DNA of 64,000 nucleotides from Cryptosporangium aurantiacum. GTDB lineage: Bacteria; Actinomycetota; Actinomycetes; Mycobacteriales; Cryptosporangiaceae. This document shows, in pieces, positions 56,038 through 64,000 of the stretch. Location of the stretch: the NCBI RefSeq assembly GCF_900143005.1, contig NZ_FRCS01000001.1:434001-498000 (forward strand), in the 5' to 3' direction. The notes under the pieces were generated by a model. It was not told where the DNA came from. It ran no database searches and saw nothing but the letters and a program-made list of their open reading frames with translations. How positions within the stretch are numbered: the stretch's first letter is position 1; every line of letters begins with the position of its first letter. Made by a program: the position numbers and the translations under genes.

Positions 56038-56199
56038 CGGTGCTCCTCGGTCGAAGGGTTGACGAATTCCCGCAATGAGCGTCCCGACCGAAAGTGATCA
56101 CCCATTAGGGAGATGTACGTAAGAACGGACTCAGATTCAGTGGCTGCGTTACCTAGGCTGACGTCAGGTACCGTGCACCGGCGAACGGGTGGGGGACAA
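56038..56199. promoter_or_regulatory. Divergent promoter region of the luxR-like and caspase genes
   Basis: 162 bases. TAGGCT (56154-56159) is a possible -10 for the caspase gene, without a convincing -35. GTACGTAA (56114-56121) recalls the palindrome before the GTPase operon. The ribosome site GGGGGAC ends at 56197. Confidence 0.35.
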
Positions 56200-58590
56200 A
56201 TGGCGCGTCGAGCATTATTGATCGCATCCCAGATCGGGATGCTGTCCGGTTGTCACAAGGACCTCGACATCATGAGTGAGCTGCTCGGCAAACGAGGCTT
56301 CTCGATAACCCGGATTCAGGAAGGAGAGGCCACCCGGGCAGGAATTATCGCGGCCTACGAGGACCTCATCGCGACTACCGTGGCAGACGATACGGTTGTC
56401 ATTCATTACAGCGGACACGGCGAACAATCACCGATTTCCGGGCACCAGTACATTCTGCCGACTGATTTCGCGGAGTCAACGAACACCGACTTCCGGGGCA
56501 TCACGGCGGTCGAGCTCTCAATTCTCCTCGCGCGCCTCACGCAGAAGACGACGAATGCGACCGTCATCCTCGACTGTTGCCGGGCGGCACACATGTCCCG
56601 TGACCCCGACGTGGTCCCACGGGCCCGGGCGACCCCGTCCACGCTGGACGTCGCCGGGCACATCGACCGCTTGCCGCCCGACGTCTGGCCGAAGGACCTG
56701 CCTGACCCGGTGAGCAACGGCAACGCGGTGCGCCTGGTCGCCTGCGCGCCGCACGAGTCGGCGTACGAGACCCAGACCCAGGACGGGGACTGGGCCGGTG
56801 CGCTCACCGAGGCGCTGGAGTTCACCCTGCGCAGCCAAGGCAACACGCCGGTGAGCTGGCTGACGCTGGTGGCCCGGATACGTCGGCGCGTCTCGTATCG
56901 CCCGGCGTCGCAGCGCCCGGAGGCGGAGGGGCCGAGTCGGCGCCTGCTGTTCGACATCGCTGAGGAGACCGTTCGCGGCCTGCTGGTCACCACCGTCGGC
57001 CGCGACCGGGGATCCGTGCGTCTGGAGGGCGGACGGATCCTGGGTGTGGCGGCCGGCGATCGGTTCGCGATCCTGCCCGCGTCTGCGGTCGGCCCCGGCG
57101 ACACCCCGCCGCTGGACACCGCGACGGTGACTGCGGTCGGGGCGACCGACGCGCTCGCCGCGCTGGAGAACGAAGCAGCGCTGCCCGCAGGCGCCCGCGC
57201 CCACCTGATCGCGACGGCCCGGCGTCCGCACGCGGTCGCGGTACGGGCCGGCAGCGGTCCGGGGGACGCCGGGTGGGCGGAGAAGGTCCGCACGCGGATC
57301 GGGGCGACGAGCCTGCTTCAGCTGGTCGAGCCGGACGACGACGAGACCCTCGCGACGGTGGAGGCCGTCGATGGGACGATCGGGTTGCGCGACGCGATCG
57401 GCCCGTTGGTCGCGCCCCGGGCCGCCGCCGACTCCGCGGCCGGCTGGGTGGTCGACAATCTCGTCCAGCTCGAGCAGGTGGCCACGGTGCGGGAGCTGGA
57501 GTCCGGCGGCGGCGCGGAAGCGCTTCCGGACGCGTACGTCGTCGAGTGGGGGCGGGTCACCGCGGCCGGCGTCGCCGTGCCGCTGGCCGCGGACGGTGCG
57601 GTGATCGCTCCCGGCGACCGCACGTACGTCCGCCTGCACAACCACTCCGCGCGCGACCTGTACTACAGCGTGTTCAGCTTGGACGCCGCCGGGGCGATCA
57701 CGCTGCTCAGCACCGCGAGTCCCGCGGGGGAGCGGGTGGTTCCCGGCGGAACCCACACGCTGGGCGTCGGGCCGGCCGGAACGCTGCAGGGCATGGAGAT
57801 GGTGTGGCCGCCGGTCGCCCCACCGGACGCGCCCCGCCCGGAGTCGTTCCTGGTCGTCGTCACCCCGCAGCCGCTGTCGCTAGCGTTCCTCGAACAGCAG
57901 GGCGTCAGGCGCGGCAGGGGCGAGGAGGTACCACCCGAGCTCAGCCCGTTGCAGCAGGTGTTCTCGCAGGCCGTGAGCGGTGGGGTACGCGGTGCGGTGC
58001 CGCTGCCCGGTCCCACCCCGTACGCCGTGCACCATCTCGGGTACCTGTTGCACCCGCAACCGGTGCCGCCGACGCCGGCGCGGGCCCGGTCGCCGCTGGT
58101 CGACGAACGTCCGGAGTGGTCGGTGCGGATGACCGACGCGCGCCCGGGCGCGGTGCCCCGGCTGGTCGTCCGGGTGGACGCGGTCACGACGTCTCGGACG
58201 TGGGTCGAGGCGCTCGCGGTGGCCGGCGGCCCGGGCGGCGAGCCGGTCGGGCAGGTCCGGAGTCTGGCCGCGGCCGACCTGGCCGGCACGGCGCTCTACG
58301 ACGGTCCGGTGGACGGTTTCGTCGACCTCGGGGTCTGGCTGTCCGATGACCGGACCGCTCCCGACCTCCTCGCGCTGCGGCCGGACCCGGATCCGGACCT
58401 GTCCGGCCGCCCGGCCGCCGCCGTAGCCGCCGACGCCTGGATCGCTGCCGCGGATGCCGCGTTCGACGAGGCGGAGGGGGCCTACCGTACGACGCTCGTC
58501 GCCGTCGACGGGTTCGGGCTCGGGACACACCGGGTGGAGGGCGTGGGTTTCGCGCTCACCTACACCGTGTCCGAGGAGCCGGTCGCATGA
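56200..58590 (+). CDS. Caspase-like (peptidase C14) protease
   Basis: 796 aa from ATG 56200 (GGGGGAC upstream; a longer open frame to 56113 lacks a ribosome site). The p20-like domain (about 1-150) has RALLIASQIGMLSGCHKDLDIM, the catalytic His 73 in VIHYSGHGEQ, and Cys 127 in VILDCCRAAHM, so the dyad is intact. LVACAPHESAYETQTQDGDWAGALTEALEF follows near 180. The remaining 500 residues are beta-rich: one segment (TYVRLHNHSARDLYYSVFSLDAAGAITLLS) resembles DUF4384-type domains that follow caspases. No signal peptide or membrane helix. Probably a cytoplasmic death or signalling protease; the LuxR regulator gene overlaps its stop. Confidence 0.88.
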   Translation: MARRALLIASQIGMLSGCHKDLDIMSELLGKRGFSITRIQEGEATRAGIIAAYEDLIATTVADDTVVIHYSGHGEQSPISGHQYILPTDFAESTNTDFRGITAVELSILLARLTQKTTNATVILDCCRAAHMSRDPDVVPRARATPSTLDVAGHIDRLPPDVWPKDLPDPVSNGNAVRLVACAPHESAYETQTQDGDWAGALTEALEFTLRSQGNTPVSWLTLVARIRRRVSYRPASQRPEAEGPSRRLLFDIAEETVRGLLVTTVGRDRGSVRLEGGRILGVAAGDRFAILPASAVGPGDTPPLDTATVTAVGATDALAALENEAALPAGARAHLIATARRPHAVAVRAGSGPGDAGWAEKVRTRIGATSLLQLVEPDDDETLATVEAVDGTIGLRDAIGPLVAPRAAADSAAGWVVDNLVQLEQVATVRELESGGGAEALPDAYVVEWGRVTAAGVAVPLAADGAVIAPGDRTYVRLHNHSARDLYYSVFSLDAAGAITLLSTASPAGERVVPGGTHTLGVGPAGTLQGMEMVWPPVAPPDAPRPESFLVVVTPQPLSLAFLEQQGVRRGRGEEVPPELSPLQQVFSQAVSGGVRGAVPLPGPTPYAVHHLGYLLHPQPVPPTPARARSPLVDERPEWSVRMTDARPGAVPRLVVRVDAVTTSRTWVEALAVAGGPGGEPVGQVRSLAAADLAGTALYDGPVDGFVDLGVWLSDDRTAPDLLALRPDPDPDLSGRPAAAVAADAWIAAADAAFDEAEGAYRTTLVAVDGFGLGTHRVEGVGFALTYTVSEEPVA

Positions 58591-61500
58591 CCGCGACCGT
58601 GCTCAGACCGGCATCCCGTCGGGGCTCGTTGCGCCCACCGGGGCGTCCTGCTGGCCGAATCGCGGGTGACAGGGTCCTCCGGCTTCGGCACCATGAGCAC
58701 ATGGTTGGGGGCCGGTCACCCGTCGTGACCCCGGGGCCCTGCCCGTTCCTCGTCAACCGGTTGTCCGAGGTCGATGCGCTCACCGCCGCGCTCGCCGCGG
58801 TGACCGCCGGCGGTGCCGCGGCGTTCGTGATCGGCGGCGAGGCGGGCGTCGGCAAGAGCCGCCTGCTCCGCGAGATCGAGCAGCGCGCCCGCGCCGACGG
58901 GGCCCGGGTACTGGTCGGGTCCTGCGTCGACCTCGGCGGCGGCGCGCTTCCGTTCACGCCGTTGGTCGAGGCGTTCCGCGGATTCGTCCGGGAGACCGGG
59001 CGGCCCGCGATCCGCGAGATCGTCGGCGCCGAGCACGACCAGCTCGCCGCGCGCATCCCGTTTTTCGGCGGCGTCGGCCTGCCCGACACGCCCGGCGGGA
59101 TGGCGCCACAACTGCTGTTCGCCGCCGTGCTCCGGCTGCTGGAGTTGCTCTCCGCGAAGGCGCCGGTCGTGCTCGTCGTCGAGGACCTGCACTGGGCCGA
59201 CCGGTCGACGCTCGACCTGCTCACGCTGCTCGTCCGGAACGACATCCCTGGGTTGCTGCTGCTCACCACCTACCGGTCGACCGACCTGCACCCAGGTCAC
59301 CCGCTGCGTCCGTTGCTCGCCGAGCTCGACCGGTCGCGGCGGGTGACCCGGATGGACCTCGGCCGCCTCGACCGAAGCCAGCTCGACGAGTTGCTGACCG
59401 GGGTCCTCGGCGCACCGACCGGTGCGGCGATCGTCGATACCGCGTTCGAACTGTCCGACGGCAACCCGTTCTTCGCCGAGGAGCTCGCTGTCGGCGGTTC
59501 GCTGGAGCCGAAGGCATTCGGTGTCGCGCTCCCGCAGTCCCTCCGGGAGCTGGTGCTGAGCCGGGTCGAGCTGTTGAGCGACGACGCGCAGGAGGTGCTG
59601 CGCATCGCGGCCACCGCCGCCCGCGGCGTCAGCCACCGGCTGCTCGCCACCGTGTCCGAGTTACCGGAGCGGCGGCTACTGACCGCCGTGCGGGAGTGCG
59701 TCGGCCACCACGTGCTGGTGACGCACTCCTCGTCCGACCCGGCCGGGTACTACGCGTTCCGGCACGCGCTGACCCGGGAGGCGGTCCACAGCGACCTGCT
59801 GCCGGGGGAGCGGGTCTCGCTGCACCTCGCGCTGGCTGCCGCGCTGACCTCGGATCCGCAGCTCTCCTACGTCCAGGACTTCACGTACGACGCCGAACTC
59901 GCGCACCACTGGTACCAGGCCGGTGAGTACAGCCGGGCGCTGGTGACCACGGTGCGGGCGGCTCGTGCGGCGGCTCGGGTCCGGGCGTTCGCGGAGGCGG
60001 AGCGGCAGTACCGGCGGGCGCTGGATCTCTGGTCCCGGGTGGACGGGCCGGACCGGCTGGTGGGCATCGACCGGGCCACCGTGCTCGCGGACGCGGCCGA
60101 CGCGGCCCGCTGGGCCGGCTACCCGGGGCGGGCGGTCGAGTGCGTGCGGGAGGCGCTCGCGTTCGTCGACGGGGGAGCCCGCCCGGACGTCGCGGCCGAA
60201 CTCACCGAGCGGCTCGGCCGGTATCTCTGGGAGGCGGGCGACAGTGAGGCGTCCCGGCAGGCCTGCGAGGACGCGATCGCGCTGCTCGCTGACCGGCCGC
60301 CGTCCGCGCTGACCGCGCGGCTGCTGGCCCAGCGCGCGAACACTGATGTCATGGGTGGGCGGTACCACTCCGGGCTGGCGGCACTGGAGCACGCGGTCGC
60401 GCTGGCCCGGCAGGTCGGAGCCCGGGCGGAGGAGGGTCGCGCGCTCAACGTCCGGGGCGTCGCGCTGACGATGGTCGGTCGGCCGAACGAGGGCGTGTCC
60501 TCCCTGCGCGAAGCGCTGGCGATCGCTGACGACCTGGAGCACCTCGAGGACCTCTACCGCGGCTACGGCAACCTCACCTACGCGCTGGAGAACGCCGGGC
60601 GCCTCGACGAGGCGCTCGCCGAGTGCCGGGCCGGGTTGGAGCGCAGCCGCCGGCTGGGGCTCGACCGGTCGAGCGGTGCGGCGCTGCTCGCCAACAACGC
60701 CGCCGACGTGCTGTTCTTGCTCGGCCGGTGGCCGGAGGCCGTGGAGACCGCTCTGGACGCGGTGCGGCGGGGCGCCGCCGGAGTGGCGGTGTACCCGCAT
60801 CTGGTGCTGGCCTGGGTTGCCACCGGATCGGGCCGGTTCGCGGAGGCGGAGCGAGAGCTGGACACGGCGGCGCGGCTCTGCGAGCGGCGCTGGGAGCCGC
60901 ACCTGCTGGGCGCACTGCATGCCGGGCGGGCCGAGCTGGCGCTCTGGCAGGGCGACCCGGCAGCGGCCCGAGCCGCGGTGCGGGCCGGGCTCGACTCGGT
61001 CGGTGACAGCCGCGAACCGGCGCTGGTCCTGCGGCTCTGCGCGGTGGGCCTGCGGGCCGAGGCCGACGAGTCGTTCCGCGCCGTGACCCTCGCCCGGGCT
61101 CCGGCCGCGCGTCCGGACGTCACCGAGCAGACGCAGAGGCTGCTGGCGTGCGCCGACGCGATCGTCGCGTCGTTCGGTGACCGGCCGCTGCTGCCGGAGG
61201 GCTCAGCGCTGCGGCTGCTCGGCGCGGCGGAGGTCGCCCGGCAGCGGGCCGAACCCGGGGAGGACGAGCGGTGGCGTGAGGTCGCCGACGCGTTCACCCG
61301 GCTGCACCGGCCCTACCCGGCCGCCTATGCCCGCTGGCGCCAGGCCGAGGTGACGCCGGCCCCGGATCGCGCCGCGTCTCTCGTCGGCCTGGTGCGTGCC
61401 GCGGCCGACGAGCTCGGCGCGGCGCCGCTTCGGCGGGAGATCGACGCGTTCGCGCGCCGTGCGCGGCTGGATCCCGAGGCCCCCGACGGCCGGGCGCCGG

Positions 61501-61751
61501 TTCACCGTGCGGCCGACGGCGCACCGGCCGATCCCTTCCGGCTGACGCGGCGCGAACGCCAGGTACTGGCCGAACTCTGCCTGGGCCGGAGCAACAAGGA
61601 CATCGGCGCGGCGCTCTTCATCTCGGTGAAGACCGTCAGCGTCCACATCTCGAACCTGCTCGCCAAGCTCGGCGTCGAGAACCGTACCGAAGCCGCCGCG
61701 GTGGCCCACCGGCTCGGGCTCGTCGACTCCGAGCCCCCGACCGGACGCTGA
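58587..61751 (+). CDS. Large ATPase-TPR-LuxR (LAL-type) regulator
   Basis: Up to 1054 aa. ATG 58587 overlaps the caspase stop (ATGA). The first about 45 residues have weaker codon bias, so ATG 58701 or GTG 58725 are alternative starts. AAA/STAND-type ATPase: Walker A GGEAGVGKSRLLREI (Lys near 90), Walker B VVLVVEDLHWADRSTLDLL (near 195), LSDGNPFFAEEL. A long helical-repeat region (about 450-880) has TPR-like units (ALVTTVRAARAAARVRAFAEAERQYRRAL; GRLDEALAECRAGLERSRRLGL). The C-terminal LuxR domain (about 988-1046) is LTRRERQVLAELCLGRSNKDIGAALFISVKTVSVHISNLLAKLGV. It probably senses a ligand and activates neighbouring genes. Confidence 0.9.
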   Translation: MTATVLRPASRRGSLRPPGRPAGRIAGDRVLRLRHHEHMVGGRSPVVTPGPCPFLVNRLSEVDALTAALAAVTAGGAAAFVIGGEAGVGKSRLLREIEQRARADGARVLVGSCVDLGGGALPFTPLVEAFRGFVRETGRPAIREIVGAEHDQLAARIPFFGGVGLPDTPGGMAPQLLFAAVLRLLELLSAKAPVVLVVEDLHWADRSTLDLLTLLVRNDIPGLLLLTTYRSTDLHPGHPLRPLLAELDRSRRVTRMDLGRLDRSQLDELLTGVLGAPTGAAIVDTAFELSDGNPFFAEELAVGGSLEPKAFGVALPQSLRELVLSRVELLSDDAQEVLRIAATAARGVSHRLLATVSELPERRLLTAVRECVGHHVLVTHSSSDPAGYYAFRHALTREAVHSDLLPGERVSLHLALAAALTSDPQLSYVQDFTYDAELAHHWYQAGEYSRALVTTVRAARAAARVRAFAEAERQYRRALDLWSRVDGPDRLVGIDRATVLADAADAARWAGYPGRAVECVREALAFVDGGARPDVAAELTERLGRYLWEAGDSEASRQACEDAIALLADRPPSALTARLLAQRANTDVMGGRYHSGLAALEHAVALARQVGARAEEGRALNVRGVALTMVGRPNEGVSSLREALAIADDLEHLEDLYRGYGNLTYALENAGRLDEALAECRAGLERSRRLGLDRSSGAALLANNAADVLFLLGRWPEAVETALDAVRRGAAGVAVYPHLVLAWVATGSGRFAEAERELDTAARLCERRWEPHLLGALHAGRAELALWQGDPAAARAAVRAGLDSVGDSREPALVLRLCAVGLRAEADESFRAVTLARAPAARPDVTEQTQRLLACADAIVASFGDRPLLPEGSALRLLGAAEVARQRAEPGEDERWREVADAFTRLHRPYPAAYARWRQAEVTPAPDRAASLVGLVRAAADELGAAPLRREIDAFARRARLDPEAPDGRAPVHRAADGAPADPFRLTRRERQVLAELCLGRSNKDIGAALFISVKTVSVHISNLLAKLGVENRTEAAAVAHRLGLVDSEPPTGR

Positions 61752-61843
61752 CCGGTCTCCTCGTTCCACCCCCGGCCGCCTGCCAGGGGGACGTCACCCG
61801 TGCGGCCCGCCGGGCCGTGCACACCGCCGAAAGGAACACTCCG

Positions 61844-62161
61844 ATGACCGATGAGAACCAGCCCGATCCCGACGCCGCGAACCCTCCGCCGACCCCGCCG
61901 GGGTTCCCCGAGCCGCTGTGGCCGCCACGCTTCCGCCGCCTGCTCATCGTGGACGGGGAGTATTACGAGCTCCCGTACACCACCGATGTTCCCGGCCTGC
62001 TGGAGGAGCTCGACACCAAGCTGGGCGGCGACACCAGCATCCGAGTCCTCGTCCTGGACAAGCAGCGCCGTCCGGTCTGGCTCGTGATCAATTGCCGGAC
62101 CGTGAAGACCGTCCTTCTCGACGACGGCTACGGGCCCGCGCGCGGCGAGATGTCGCACTGA
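61844..62161 (+). CDS. Small protein between the regulator and the repeat protein
   Basis: 105 aa, not recognised. ATG 61844 follows GAAAGGA. A Pro-rich start (PPPTPPGFPEPLWPPRF) leads into a compact alpha/beta stretch: RRLLIVDGEYYELPYTTDVPGLLEELDTKLGGDTSIRVLVLDKQRRPVWLVIN. No signal peptide, membrane helix or known motif. The next gene starts 25 bases after its stop, so the two are probably one transcript. Confidence 0.7.
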   Translation: MTDENQPDPDAANPPPTPPGFPEPLWPPRFRRLLIVDGEYYELPYTTDVPGLLEELDTKLGGDTSIRVLVLDKQRRPVWLVINCRTVKTVLLDDGYGPARGEMSH

Positions 62162-62185
62162 GTCGACAGAGCGGAGAAGCGTCCG

Positions 62186-64000
62186 ATGTCGCTGAACGAC
62201 GTCTTGCTGATCGAACAGCGGAGGTTCGACCCGGCTTCGGTGGGGTCGGACGCTTCGCCGCTGCTGGTGGCCGCCGCCGCACTCGCGGCCGGTGAACCGA
62301 AGCGGGCCCGCCGCGCGCTGGCGGCGGCCCCGCCCGGCACCGACCGCACCGCGCTGGAGTACGCGGCGGCGGTGTTCGACCTCAACTGGTTCCCGGGCGG
62401 AGGCGGAGCGATGTTCGCCCCCGGGGACGCCGAGGCACTGACCAGCCTGGCCCACGCGCTACCGCCCGGGATAGCCGACACCCCGGTCGGCGCCCTGGCC
62501 ACGCGTCTGCTGCCGGACGCGCTGACGCTGCGCTCGGTCGCCGAGACCGACATCGGCCAGGGTGGGATCCGGCCGCTCTGGCTCGCGTTCGCCGACCAGG
62601 CCGGGCGGTACGCGGCGGTCTCTCCGGCCGCTGGGGCCTACGCAGCGCTCCTCACCGCCGACGGCGCCCATCGGAGCCGGCTCATCGAGGCCGAGCCCTG
62701 GGCGCAACAGGCCGCCACGCTGCTCGGTGACGACCTGGTGCTCTACGCCCACTACTTCCAAGTTCGGGGCGACTGGGCTTCGGCGCCGTCCGGGCACCCG
62801 GAGACGCTCGGCTACTCACTCGCCCCGACACCGCCCGGTGATCCGCGGCCGGGCGACCTGGAAACCCTTCTGACGATCGCCGACAACGCGTACGAGCAGG
62901 CGGCGCAGTGGTGGGCAGGTGCGGGCAGCAAGTCCGGCGGCGCCTGCGTCGCGCTGCGCCGGGCGCACGTCGCCCGCCGCCGGGGCGACCCGGCGACCCG
63001 GGATGAACAGGTCACCCAGGCGCTCACGCTGGCGTCGGCCGCCGGTGACGGCGCTACCGTCGCGCTGGCCACCGTCCACCGGGTCATCGACCGGCTCGGG
63101 GCCGGCATCGACGTGCCACCGGCCGAGACCGATCCGGTCGCGAGCTGGGCTCTGGGCGACGGGAGTACGTCGTACGGCCGGGGCCTGGTCCGGCTGCTTG
63201 CGCTGGCCGCGCGGGACTTCCGCGAGCGCGGTGACCACGTCCCGGCCCGGCGGACCCTGCGGCTCGCAGAGCGTCTGGGTACCGCGCTCGGCGCGACCGA
63301 CGAAGAGCTGTTGGTCCGCTCGGACGTGTCCGACCTGTACGGCGGTGGCGTCTACCGGCGGGCGGTGGTGGTCCTCACCGACCTCGAGGTGGCGCAGGGC
63401 ATCGACGAAATCGCGGCCACGGGTCCGGCGATCGGTGTTCTCCCGTGGAGCCGACTCGCGACCCGGGCTGCGGCGCTGAGCAGCGGAGCCGCGATCAGTG
63501 GTGAACCCGACCTGGTCACCCGGGCCGCCGACCGCCAGGGCGCCGTGCTCAGACTGGCCGACCGGGTGACCGGCGACGACGGCGACCTCCAGTTCGTCAC
63601 GGAGGTGACGAACTGGATCGCCGGAGACGTGGCGATGGCCCCGCTGATCTCCGAAATCTACCGAGGCCGGCGTCTGCTGCGGGCCGGGCGCACCGAGGAG
63701 GGCCTTCCGGTGCTCGAGGCCGCGCTGGAGACCCTGAAGGTCAGTGGTCCCGGCTACCTCTACGCCTTACTGCTCGACGTGGTCGGACGCCGGGCGGAGT
63801 CGCTGGAGTGGTTCCGCGTCGCGTTCGAGGCCGGATCGCTGGATCCGGAGATGGCGGCGGACCGCTTCGTCCGGATGGGCGCCGTCGACCTCGCCGATCG
63901 CGCGATGGCCGCGCTGGACGCCGCCGGCGGAGTCGCGCCGAGCCGCCGTCCGTGGGGCGACCTCGCGCGCCGGGCCGACCTGGCCGGCCTGCACGGCGAC
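62186..64000 (+). CDS. Large helical-repeat protein, cut by the window edge
   Basis: Open from ATG 62186 (GGAG upstream) to position 64000 without a stop: at least 605 aa, C-terminus missing. The visible part is Ala/Leu-rich with repeated helical pairs (AAAALAAGEPKRARRALAAA; RDFRERGDHVPARRTLRLAERL; RRLLRAGRTEEGLPVLEAALETL; WFRVAFEAGSLDPEMAADRF), as in TPR superhelices. CHAT-type proteases often end such proteins; whether one follows lies outside the window. It is probably co-transcribed with the small gene before it. Confidence 0.75.
   Translation, partial: MSLNDVLLIEQRRFDPASVGSDASPLLVAAAALAAGEPKRARRALAAAPPGTDRTALEYAAAVFDLNWFPGGGGAMFAPGDAEALTSLAHALPPGIADTPVGALATRLLPDALTLRSVAETDIGQGGIRPLWLAFADQAGRYAAVSPAAGAYAALLTADGAHRSRLIEAEPWAQQAATLLGDDLVLYAHYFQVRGDWASAPSGHPETLGYSLAPTPPGDPRPGDLETLLTIADNAYEQAAQWWAGAGSKSGGACVALRRAHVARRRGDPATRDEQVTQALTLASAAGDGATVALATVHRVIDRLGAGIDVPPAETDPVASWALGDGSTSYGRGLVRLLALAARDFRERGDHVPARRTLRLAERLGTALGATDEELLVRSDVSDLYGGGVYRRAVVVLTDLEVAQGIDEIAATGPAIGVLPWSRLATRAAALSSGAAISGEPDLVTRAADRQGAVLRLADRVTGDDGDLQFVTEVTNWIAGDVAMAPLISEIYRGRRLLRAGRTEEGLPVLEAALETLKVSGPGYLYALLLDVVGRRAESLEWFRVAFEAGSLDPEMAADRFVRMGAVDLADRAMAALDAAGGVAPSRRPWGDLARRADLAGLHGD

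Noticed and set aside
1-64000. tRNA, rRNA, CRISPR array, insertion sequence or phage genes
   Set aside because: None were recognised: no cloverleaf with TTCGA-type arm, no spaced repeats, no transposase or integrase motifs.

Overview
The window is 64 kb of very GC-rich, densely coded DNA from a filamentous or branching actinobacterium. The supporting signs are a division and cell-wall (dcw) cluster with SepF and DivIVA but no ftsA or mreB, a meso-diaminopimelate MurE, a HisA/PriA with no trpF beside the trp genes, a mycothiol-era DinB-fold protein (TIGR03085 type), and many GTG starts with GTGA/ATGA overlaps. A Cryptosporangium- or Frankiales-like organism would fit, but the genus cannot be fixed from the sequence alone.

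Layout. (1) 1-3157: leuS behind a leader with a short Leu-containing ORF, competing hairpins and an intrinsic terminator. (2) 3.2-25.1 kb: the dcw cluster mraZ-rsmH-ftsL-ftsI-murE-murF-mraY-murD-ftsW-murG-murC-ftsQ-ftsZ-yggS-sepF-yggT-divIVA, followed by a very repetitive Pro-rich membrane protein and a DUF167 protein. mraZ has a textbook promoter with three GTGG(G/A) MraZ boxes at 10-bp spacing. ftsZ has its own promoter and a long hairpin leader. (3) 25.3-31.7 kb: dksA-like, lspA, rluD, a membrane-anchored unknown, a double GNAT, a MinD/ParA-like ATPase and a membrane protein. (4) 31.7-42.7 kb: a LON-domain protein divergent from hisD-hisC-hisB-hisH-(membrane protein)-hisA/priA-hisF. A strong terminator and a large imperfect inverted repeat follow hisF, then a reverse-strand block (Thr/Ser-rich unknown, TIGR03085, TetR, ABC-2 exporter), then hisI. 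(5) 42.7-50.8 kb: a GAF-PP2C phosphatase, then trpE, a trp-linked membrane protein, an NYN-domain protein plus a decayed vapBC toxin-antitoxin remnant, and trpC-trpB-trpA. No trpF is present, so HisA is probably the bifunctional PriA. (6) 50.8-64 kb: an accessory region with a small beta-rich protein divergent from two overlapping P-loop GTPase genes and a tail-anchored protein, a stand-alone LuxR helix-turn-helix protein, a caspase-like protease with its Cys/His dyad, a large ATPase-TPR-LuxR regulator overlapping the protease gene, a small protein, and a large repeat-type protein that runs off the right edge.

Region 6 is the most interesting part. A caspase-fold protease, two GTPases, a membrane-anchored partner, two LuxR-type regulators and a helical-repeat protein lie together. 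This resembles predicted NTPase-regulated bacterial conflict or cell-death systems, but its gene set is not one I can match to a named type. A second window-wide pattern is that ten starts lie 6-7 bases after a TANNNT-like -10 hexamer with no Shine-Dalgarno sequence. This implies many leaderless transcripts, including hisD, hisI, trpE, lspA and an 8-codon ORF coupled to trpC.
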